Program-made: the position numbers and the translations under genes | From: Nageia nagi | Lineage: Eukaryota > Pinophyta | Assembly: GCA_050084985.1 (NCBI GenBank) | Contig: JBITNC010000001.1 | Coordinates: 174,096,001 to 174,160,000 of the forward strand | DNA length: 64,000 bases | Direction of reading: 5' to 3' | Notes under the pieces: model-generated | Database searches by the model: none | What the model saw: the letters and a program-made list of their open reading frames with translations, nothing else | Told to the model about the DNA's origin: nothing | In this document: piece after piece, positions 55,500 through 64,000 of the stretch | Layout: each line of letters starts with the position of its first letter | How positions within the stretch are numbered: the first letter of the stretch is position 1

Positions 55500-55870
55500 T
55501 CTATTTTACGACATTATGTATGACTCAATCGTGATGCAATTGTTGACTCACAATGATGCAAAGTATGATTATCCTTGAAGCTAATTTTGACTTAGATCAT
55601 GATGCTAAATAATTTAGGTGATGATATGTTTGACTCTAATGTTGACACAACCTGACTCTAAGTATGACATAAATTATGTCTCAACATGACTCAAATTATG
55701 TTGTGATATGATGCAAATTGCTCATAACTTGATGAAAATGATGATGCAAGTCTTGATGTATACCCCAATGTCATATATTACGTCAGGAATTTGAAGAAAA
55801 GTTAATTTGATAATACACTATGGTATGATGTAAATTATGATGCAAATAGGCTTAAATTTAGTAGTGAATG
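55500..55870. repeat. Degenerate short repeat of ATGACTCAA / GATGCAAA type
   Basis: Motifs tatgactcaa, atgatgcaa and aattatg recur every 15-30 bp for about 370 bp, in no fixed period. Possibly the subterminal repeat of a DNA element or LTR; no partner was found. Confidence 0.5.
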
Positions 55871-55943
55871 TGGTTAAAAAAAAGTCTATGAAATAAGAAA
55901 ATAAAATGCTACTCCTAACAGTCCCAATTCTCCACCTATGAGT

Positions 55944-56599
55944 TGAAGGAATTGAAGAATTTCACAACCAAGATCACTTATGCCAACTCCAAACAATTAA
56001 CACTCAAATTACTCTCAAAATAATAATCTCTTAAAAATGCAAAAATAAGCAATCTCAAAAAGTGATACAAAAGAAGTATAGTGGTTTCTCTCTAAGAGAG
56101 TACATTCACTTAAATTTAAGTCTATTACTTCTCAAGATAATATCTCTCTTACAATCTAAATCTCTAAACAAACTAATAACATGATAATGCTACTACAAAT
56201 GTGTGTACGTTACAATAAGTCTAGTCTTTCTTTTATAGGCTTAAATTCTACTTTAGTTCATCCTTTTACACAAGGGGAATACCAACATCCATACAATATC
56301 CACATCCTCACATTAGGTGAGAATGGTAGGTGGAAGGATTTTTACCCATACCTATTACATATTCCCACACTTATATTTTAAGTATGTGGGACTACATGCA
56401 TATGTGGATATATCCCTAATATAAAATAGATGGGGCTCCACATTTGCATACATGGATAATCCATATAATAAATGGATTATTCCATATTACAAAATATTTT
56501 CTTTCTAACTTAGGTATTGTATATGTTCCTTTGGTTTTTAATTAGTTAAGAATAATACACCTAAGTTATTTATATAATAATGCATTATAAATTCTAACA
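55944..56599 (-). repeat. LTR of copia element C
   Basis: Starts TGTTAGAATTTATAATGC (minus strand, 56599), has TATA-like CCTATAAAAGAAAG near 56240 and a GTAAGAGAGATATTATCTTG part like GTAAGAGAGACATAGATTTG in the A LTR; ends ...CAATTCCTTCA at 55944, like A's AAATCCTTCA. At about 656 bp it is longer than A's LTR because of an insertion in the middle (about 56260-56480). Confidence 0.7.
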
Positions 56600-56693
56600 C
56601 TTCCTCTTAATGCAATATTGGGGTAGAGATAAGAGAAGATAGAAAGAAAGTGTAAGAGAGCTCTTCTTTATAAGAAATACAACCAAAGATAAG

Positions 56694-57082
56694 AACTTGA
56701 CATCTTGAGAAGTAATATACTTTAGATTCTAATCAAACCTCAACTACTTACCATTTGAATAAATGGTTTACAATACAATAATCATCAACTATAAATGGTT
56801 ATAATGTACATGTAGTCAGTCAACATTATGTTGACATGATGAGCCTCCATGAGTCTGCATACTTGAAGTAAGTAACTTGCACACTTCCAAGCTATAACTT
56901 GACATCTTGAGAAGTAATAGAATTTAGATTCTAAACAAGGCTCAACTACTTAACCATTTGAAAAAATAGTTTACACCATAATAATCATCAACCATAAATG
57001 GTTATAATGTACAAGTAGTCAGTCAACATTATGTTGACACAATGAGCCTCCATGAGCCTACATACTAAAAGTAACCTACACA
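56694..57082 (-). repeat. Tandem duplication of about 190 bp in copia C
   Basis: 56694-56890 and 56895-57082 are two copies (aacttgacatcttgagaagt ... gtcagtcaacattatgttga ... atgagcctccatgagtctgc). Element A has a single copy of this stretch (about 2330-2520), so it was duplicated in C. Confidence 0.9.
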
Positions 57083-57294
57083 CCTATAAGCTACAAGCAA
57101 CTCATAAATAAGATCAGTTAAATGCATCATATATTCATTTCAACATAATATAGATGAATCAACTAATACCATACATAAATTGATCAAATGGTATACTATA
57201 AATCATGCTAAACAAACCTATAGTCACCTATTGTATAACAAAATATATGTTTATCATTATGCACATACTAGTTTATCATACACTTTAAAGAGTA

Positions 57295-57325
57295 CAAACA
57301 AGTTATTCACATATGGATAACCTAT
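57295..57325 (-). repeat. Homologous hairpin in copia C
   Basis: On the minus strand AGGTTAT, loop CCATATGTGA, ATAACTT, followed by GTTTGTAC. It aligns with the units at 1875-2154 (AAGTTTG, CTCTGCGTGA, CAAACTT, GTTGTACA): same 7-bp stem and 10-nt loop, same 3' neighbour, but different stem bases. One further degenerate unit may lie at about 57395-57435. Confidence 0.7.
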
Positions 57326-57579
57326 TATAATAATGCACATAAGGGGATTATACAACAAAAAGTCCTTATAGAAGTGAAGTATAAGAGTTCCTAAGAATTC
57401 ATACTGTACTTTCTCTTAAGGAAAACTTTACCATCCTAAAAGATGCTATGGGTTCATATAACTTTATCTTATTATTATTTTTTGTAGCCTTTCTATATGG
57501 AAGTTGATATGAAGTTGACATTAATTAAGAATAATTTCTCCCCCTTGAGGACAACCTCATCTAAATAAAGGCTTAAATA

Positions 57580-58655
57580 AATGAGAAAATATGATTAAAT
57601 TATCCATATATCAATACACATATCCAGCATGCTTATCTTAATGTAATTAACCATCCATTACATTAAATCAATATCATGCTTATTTAAGTGCACTAATGCA
57701 CATAAGATCCTATAATAAATATCTAAAGTCTAATTTATTCCATTATTGGATGTTTAACTAATTTAACACCCAACAATTAGATTTCAGTTACTGATCCTTA
57801 TTTATAACTACTAAGGCTCTTCTTTTATTGAGATCTTAGAACAAGAGGAACTCGAGTAGTAACCTATTGCCTTAGAGTCTCTAACTCCACAATTAACTCT
57901 TGTATATGTTTAAGGAGCAATTCTTTCTCAAATTTGAGCAACCTATAAGCCTACTGATGAACCTTCCTCATCATTATTTTGTACACCTTCTCATACATCC
58001 CCCTCACTTGGGAGTACATAAAGAGAGTTGGGATCTAGTTTACCATAAATAGAATTATGTCACTTAGTTCATATGTTGATCATTATTTATAGATTAAGCA
58101 TTACTTTATGAAGCTATAAATACCATAAACTCTTTTAGTTGAGTTATTCATTCTTACGTATACGATATTTATTAAAGAGATATCATGTATCTACTCATTT
58201 TATGCAAAATTTAAGCCTTATAAATGATAACATCACTTATAAGTGATGAGTAACTTTTAAACATTTTCTCCATTAAATTTTCAAAAATAAGTGTTCATCA
58301 AAATAATAACCACACATAAGTAGCAAAATGTTTTCCATCATAATCTATCTAAAAGATTATGGTAATCACCAAGAATAGTTTTCTTACCTTCAACTAATTA
58401 AGGTAGGTATTCTTGTCATTAAGGTAGTAATCCATGCTATCAAAGTAATAATTCCATTCCATAATTTAATTAGGAAATAATATTAATTTCCAACTTGACC
58501 ATACCATTATTCAAGATGCATAATAATATCATGCATAATCATAATCTTAAAAGTCATCTCTAGATACATACGTTCTTATCCCTTTTAAAGTGGAGGTTCA
58601 ACAATATTATAATTTGGATGAAGAGCAAATCACAAAATACCATATTTATTATGTC
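57580..58655. other. AT-rich stretch, no gene seen
   Basis: Probably decayed internal region of copia C, but no domain could be read. Confidence 0.4.
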
Positions 58656-58659
58656 ACTT

Positions 58660-58830
58660 ATTTAATATTTTCAAGTCATAAATCGCAAAATACCAACTTG
58701 AATTTGCCACCTTGTCAAGATTTGTATGCCATAGGCCACAACTGCCAACTTGACTATATCACCTACTCAAGATTTACGAGCCATAGGCCAAAAATACCAA
58801 CTGTATTATACCACCTAGTTAATATATATA
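58660..58830. repeat. Three degenerate units of about 60 bp
   Basis: Units based on ccacttgtcaagatttgtat, gccataggcca and aaataccaact recur at about 58670, 58700-58760 and 58765-58825. They leave a short plus-strand frame open that is not a recognisable gene. Confidence 0.6.
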
Positions 58831-58942
58831 TGATAAAAAAACTAACATGGTTTAATTTCCAACAATTGATAAATATACTTCTCAGTAATAGGAGTTAAGT
58901 GACATCAATTTATAATAAATAAGTTTCTTGAAAATAGAAGTA

Positions 58943-59997
58943 TGATCCATAATTTAAAAGATTAAATTTTAACTTTAATCCTTCCTAAGGATCAATTCAA
59001 ACTTAATTAAATTAAATTCTTGCTACTAAAATATTTAAAAAATTAGAAATGGAACCATTTTCAAAACCAAAGAAGAAAAAAATTCACACCACACAAAGAC
59101 AATACAATTACCTTGGTTCACCCGATGTGGGCTACATCCAACAACAAAAGCTCTCTTTAATAAATGGGTTAAATGGTGTATAACAAACTCCATATTATTT
59201 CATAACCTCTTCTCATATTCACACAAACACCATAGCTCTTAAACAAACAAAAAACTACACTCCAACTCTCCATAATTCTTCTCCTCGAACACTTCCAAAT
59301 TGCCTCCTTTTATAAGAGACATATAGGCTAAAATTTGGAGTGTTTAACAATAATAATTAACCATAAAATCATTATTTATAAGTACCCATTATTATCCTCT
59401 AGTAGTAGTTCAAATTTGGGCTCAAATGGTTAAGCTAATCTCTCAAAATAGCCTTTCGAAGTTGAAAATACATGCTCTTTAGATAACATTATTAATAGGT
59501 CTACAAATAACTTTAACAGCTAACAAAATAATTCCATACACATTTAAAAACCTTAAAATCTTGAAAAAATCACTAAACAGGGAGGATCCAATAATATGGT
59601 GTCACTTGGAGGCTTATAATCTAGCCTCGAAAATGCCCCCTCCCAATTTGGCCTCCAAATGCCCCCATTTCATTAAAAATAATTACAAACTTCAAAATGT
59701 AATAACTTTTGATCATGATGTCAGTTTCATGAATTGTAAAAAGTATAGAAAAGAGGAAAATGAGATATTCAATATGATGTAATAAATAAATAAAACAAGA
59801 AAATTAAAAAAATATTTTTTTCTTCTTTTTTTTGCCTTTTGTATTTTTTAAGAAAAAAATACCCAAACTTAGAAATCACATATCTCCCTCAAACTGAATT
59901 GGATTCTTGATCTGGAAGAAACATCATAAATTGAAGAATATTTGAATATAATGATCTAAAGCATGCTGAATATTAAGAGGATCCAAATTTTGGATCA
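58943..59997 (-). repeat. 3' LTR of the second gypsy element
   Basis: 1055 bp, plus-strand ends TGATCCATAATTT and ...GATCCAAATTTTGGATCA, homologous along its length to 35631-36708 (for example the phrase gttcacccg.tgtgggctac at 59114 and 35795). Five bases before it are AAGTA; the partner duplication is off the window. The purine run TGGGTAGGAA precedes it on the minus strand. Confidence 0.92.
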
Positions 59998-60091
59998 TTC
60001 CTACCCACTAGGAGAGAGTTTTTGACCCCAAAAGCATTTAGGATGTCAGAATGTGGTGAGGGTAGAGCTCCCTCACCTGATCAACTGCAAA

Positions 60092-61350
60092 TCACTTGGA
60101 ATTATGAGGATGTTGGACCTTAAATATGATACACCATACCTTATATTCACCACTATGATATGGTATTTTCTTCTTTTCCAATACTGCATTCTCAAGAAAA
60201 ACACTCATGTGCTTAAGGGCTAAATCCTTAACTGATGGTAAAATAATACCTATATCTGCTGCAACCAAAGTTTGTTTGTACAACTTCAAATTCTCAATAA
60301 TCATAATAGAATGAATTTGTATATAAGGTGGAAGATCTAACTAGAATGTATTATCACCAATTTGTGCAATAATAGTGAATGGTCTATACCTTATCAGTTT
60401 CAACTTTCTCCCTATCCCATGCTACCTTTATTTGCTAAGATGAAGCTATACTTGATCCCAAACCTAAAACTTATGATCTACTATATGATGATCATTCCTT
60501 TCCTTGTACTTAGCTTGAATCTTCTCTAACTATTCTTATACCTTTTGATGTATCAACTTTATCCTCTTAATAAAATTCCTAGCTCCCTCCTCCTCATTAT
60601 GAAGAATGGAATCTCCATTACTAGATGAAGAAAAAGCCATATCAAAAGGTGACTTTGGAAAATAACCAAAACATATATCAAAAGGAGATTTATTAGTAGA
60701 AGAGTGTAAAGCTTGATTATATGCATGTTGAATATAACTCAAATGTTCATCCCAAGTATTAGGATGCTTACCATAATAACCTTGTAAAAGATATACAACT
60801 ATCATGTTTACCACCTTAGTTTGCCCATCTGTTTGTGGATAAAAAGTTTTACTTCTCTTTAACTTAGTGTCCATCCTTTCTCACAAATAATTCCAAAATT
60901 TTCTAATAAATTAGGAATCCTTTTTAGAAATAATGGAAGTAGGAATACCAAAATGTATCCACACATAAGTAAAGAAAAAATTAGTTTCCTCTTGACCTGT
61001 CATAGTCTTTCTACATGGAATTAGAATACATATTTTATTGAATCTATCCATAACCACATACAAATAATAATATCCTCTCTTGGAAATAGGAAAACCTCTA
61101 ATAAAATCCATAGAAATGATTTCCCATGGTCATGTAGGAAATGACAACGGCATATAAAGACCAAGCTTCTTATTATTGGGTTTGCTAACACTGCATAACA
61201 TACAACCTTTGATATACTTGGATACATTTTATTGCATTTTAAACCAATAACAATACCTTTGTAAATTAGCAAGAGTTTTTCCAACAACAAAGTATCCTTA
61301 AATATGAGAAGTGTGAGCATCCCTAATAATATCATTCCTCTCATCATTAG
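60092..61350 (-). pseudogene. gypsy 2 integrase relic
   Basis: Minus strand: RYCYWFKMQ-type zinc-binding end near 61250, catalytic core DFIRGFPISKRGYYYLYVVM and SIISKKDS (second Asp context altered, DRDS to KKDS), a third part VVNMIVVYLLQGYYGKHPNT with NQALHSSTNKSPFDICFGYF, and the C-terminal part IIENLKLYKQTLVAADIG and SVKDLALKHMSVFLENAVLE (60304-60092), which the first copy lacks in part. Several stops. Confidence 0.85.
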
Positions 61351-61619
61351 GAATACAAAGCTTGCCTAAATGTAAAAGTAATCCATCATTAATGTGAAAG
61401 TAAATATTTCTATTTGCATTACCAATATTCAATCATGATAGATACTTTGGAAATTAGGATCATCAACATATTATTCTTTATAACCTTCATGCATCAAAGA
61501 ACTATTTTGCAAGATTATACCAACAACTGCAATACGTGGTCTAGATAACATATCAACAATCTTATTTTGTGAACCCTTTTTATACTTAATCACCAAATGA
61601 AATTATTGCAAAAACCTCA

Positions 61620-62860
61620 TCCAATAGAAATATCTTGATTGTTGCAATTTATATTATGATTGAAGATACTATAAGGGTTGATGATCTATATGTATTATTA
61701 TCTCTTTACCCACCAAATAATGTTTCCATTTTTTTAACATTTTGAACTAATGCAAATAAATCTTTATTATAAATGGGATAATTTCTTACTACAGTATTAA
61801 ACATCTTGGAGTGATAATAAACTAGATGTCTTTCTTGTAACAAAATTGCACCCATAGCAGAATCACTTGCATTAGTTTCAATTTCAAAAGATTGTTGAAG
61901 ATTAGGCAAAGCGAGTATTGGAGCATTACTGATTTTTCTTTTAAGAAAATCAAAAGCATGTTATTTTCCTCCCCACTGAAACCCATGATTCTTCCATGTA
62001 ATAGCATGGAGTGGAGAAGCCATAAAAAAATAGGAATAAACGTACATAAATATTACATAGCTCTAAGAAAACTCCTTATTTCTATCACATTAATGGGTGT
62101 AGGCCATTGCATAATAGCCTCAACTTTGGCAGGATCTATCTTTAATTGGCCTCCACCTATAATGCGGCCTAAATAGATTAAGCTTTTCCTGATAAACTCA
62201 CACTTAGACATTTTCCAATAGATTTTAGCTTCTTTTAATACTTCAAACACTTTATGAATGTGCATCACATGATCTTTTCAATCATTTTTATAAATAAGAA
62301 TGTCATCTGGATACATAATAACAAATCATTAAGAAAAGGTTTCAAAACCTCATTCATCACTCTCATAAAATTAGCAAGAGAATTGCATAAACCAAACAGT
62401 AAAATCAACCACTCAAACAATCCTTGTTTAGTTTTAAAATCATTTTTACAAACATCCTCATCTTTAACCCGCACTTGATGATAACCACTCTTTAATTCAA
62501 GTTTTGTAAAAAGTTTAGCTTTTTGTAGTTGGTCCATTAAATCATCAATGCATGGTAATGGATAATGATTCTTTACCATGATTTTGTTTAATTCCCTATA
62601 ATCCACACACATATGCCAAGTTCCATCTTTCTTTGGAATTATAACAATAGGAGAACCACATGGTGAAGTGTTAGGTCTAATGACTCCTTGATCTAATAAT
62701 TCCTTCACTTGTTTCTTAATTTCTTCACTTTCCATGATAGAATGTCTATATAAACCAATATTAGGAAGTGCTACATCTTGATGCAATTTAATTTCATGTT
62801 TAATGTCTCTTTTAGGTGGAAGTTATTTAGGTATTTGAAATAAATCCTCAAATTTAGAAA
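61620..62860 (-). pseudogene. gypsy 2 reverse transcriptase and RNase H relic
   Basis: CGSPIVIIPKKDGTWHMCVD and NHYPLPCIDDLMDQLQKAKL are intact where the first copy has a stop, followed by LKSGYHQVRVKDEDVCKNDF. The frame is lost by a one-base deletion just before the catalytic box (about 62325), after which PDDILIY must be read in another frame. RNase H FEIETNASDSAMGAILLQE has Asn in place of the first catalytic Asp. Confidence 0.88.
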
Positions 62861-63210
62861 TTACCTCTTTAACTTCTTCTTTGTAGTGAGGATCACATTC
62901 ATAAAGAGCTTAAATAATTTCCACTTCATTTTGATATCTCACCATTACAAGTGCAAACATTTTTCCTACATTAATAAGTCTTTTTGGTTATCCTACAGTA
63001 ATCAAAGAAATACTTTTTACTTTGTTTTAATGAGCATTAACTATATATTTAATTCCATCCTTAATGAGTCTATATTTATTTTCCTTTTTTATATATATAA
63101 CAAAGCATCTTTATCCCATAAATAAGGACTTCCTAACACAATCCCACAAATATCCATGGGAACAACATCAAGAAAAACTTCATCAATGAAATCCCTATTA
63201 ATTCCAAACT

Positions 63211-64000
63211 TCAATTGCATTGTTGTGTTACCTCTAACTTGGAATTTTTATGAACCCAACCTAATGGGTATGTATGTGGATGTGGTTGAGTAGTGAGTGC
63301 AAGTGATATTACATATTCTTCTACAATCAAGTTAGCTTGAGAACCAGGATCAACCAATGTATCAATTCTAGTTTTTTTAACTTGTACTTTCATATGAAAA
63401 AGTTCGATTCATTTCTTTTCTACATCATCATTATGTATATTGTGCAAGACCATACATGTTATTTTCTCATCTACATCAGAACCACTTTCTACTTATTTTG
63501 TAATAGTGGCTATTTGTTTATTTTTTTCTTTCCATTTAGGTTTAGGGTGTAATTCAGGATGTAATTTCTAACAATTTACCTCTAAATGACCTTCTTTCTT
63601 ACAATGAGAACATAGTTCTTTAGATTTCTCTTTTTGAACCATAGAAGTAGTTTTCCCTTTTTCTTTCCCCTTCCCTTTATCCTTTTCAGAATTACTTTTA
63701 GAAACATTTTTCTTGTTTCCATCCCTTAAAAATTTTCTCCTTTCTTCTAAGTGTGTATCTTGAACACAAACTTTATCTAATTCAGTTGTATTAAACATCA
63801 ACAATGTATGTCTAAGATAATTGTGCAAACCATCAATATACTTGAGAAGAGTATCTTGGGAATTAAAAGAAATACCTAGCATTGTAACTCATTGTCAAAA
63901 CTTCATAGTGTATTCTTGCACACTTTTCCCTTTGATTTGATAGAAACTTTAGCATTCCATATTTGCCTTTTGTCGATAGCCCAATGGATAAAATTGATCT
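63211..64000 (-). pseudogene. gypsy 2 gag and protease relic
   Basis: Gag tail with YIDGLHNYLRHTLLMFNTTE, a Lys-rich linker and an intact zinc knuckle CSHCKKEGHLEVNC (63620-63568) followed at once by a stop. Protease reads DTLVDPGSQANLIVEEYV at about 63365: DPG in place of DSG. Gag runs off the right edge of the window. Confidence 0.85.

Larger units (their letters stand above)
55944..57575 (-). mobile_element. copia element C, 3' end, same family as element A
   Basis: Read on the minus strand, it has the end of the polyprotein zone (purine run CTCAAGGGGGAG at about 57550, as at the end of A's RNase H), a 3' untranslated stretch homologous to 1875-2640 of element A including its hairpin, and the LTR at 55944-56599. 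RNase H itself can no longer be read beyond 57575. This copy and A are independent insertions on opposite strands more than 50 kb apart, so shared structure between them is informative about the family. Confidence 0.75.
58943..64000 (-). mobile_element. Second Ty3/gypsy element of the same family, cut by the window edge
   Basis: 3' LTR 58943-59997, then leftover integrase, RT/RNase H, protease and Gag in the order expected for a minus-strand element; its 5' LTR lies beyond 64000. It matches the element at 35631-42145 domain by domain and in the same orientation, but is more decayed: more stops, more indels, and the LTR differs clearly. It keeps the Gag zinc knuckle and the integrase C-terminal part that the first copy has lost. 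Confidence 0.93.

Noticed and set aside
1-64000. CRISPR arrays, bacterial operons, phage genes or a plasmid origin.
   Set aside because: No regularly spaced direct repeats of CRISPR size, no ribosome-binding-site-led gene strings; introns and retrotransposons show that this is eukaryotic nuclear DNA.

Overview
This window is nuclear DNA from a seed plant, most likely a gymnosperm (probably a conifer). That reading is inferred from the dense nesting of old LTR retrotransposons, strongly AT-rich spacers, kilobase-sized introns in a small gene, and a cytochrome P450 whose sequence looks like the conifer CYP750 group of the CYP71 clan. No bacterial, plasmid or viral gene organisation is visible.

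Layout. 1-8.6 kb is a nest of Ty1/copia elements: element A (plus strand, entering from the left edge, 3' LTR 2642-3130) sits in the 3' LTR of element B (minus strand, 3131-8581), and a solo LTR of A's family (4741-5224, target duplication GCTAC) sits inside B's reverse transcriptase. 10.7-14.9 kb holds the one gene that looks intact: a three-exon, minus-strand C2-domain protein of the CAR (C2-domain ABA-related) type. 15.8-24.2 kb contains tRNA-like tandem repeats, a copia relic, a weak BED-finger hAT-type relic and a clearer hAT-type transposase relic. 24.6-28.4 kb is a DNA-transposon-like structure with long inverted arms. 30.0-33.8 kb is the most gene-like accessory part: a two-exon P450 with two in-frame TAG codons, then a three-exon bHLH-type gene bracketed by a 37-bp perfect inverted repeat, itself lying between copies of the P450's 5' and 3' flanks. 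35.6-42.1 kb is a structurally complete but coding-dead Ty3/gypsy element with both LTRs, primer-binding site and a perfect 5-bp target duplication (ATACC). 44.8-53.8 kb holds an unrecognised multi-exon relic, a decayed lysine-type tRNA, a purine minisatellite and a minus-strand relic of a DDE-type transposase. 55.9-57.6 kb is the 3' end of a third copia copy of A's family, and 58.9 kb to the right edge is a second, more decayed gypsy of the same family as the first.

The genes do not form a pathway. The only candidate working host genes are the CAR-like C2 protein and, possibly, the bHLH gene; the P450 is probably a recent pseudogene. The most unusual structures are (1) an array of five 43-bp units in copia element A that each encode an RNA-type hairpin whose stem changes are compensatory, with a homologous hairpin in the distant copia copy at 57.3 kb, and (2) the bHLH cassette bracketed by inverted repeats inside what looks like the shell of a duplicated P450 locus.
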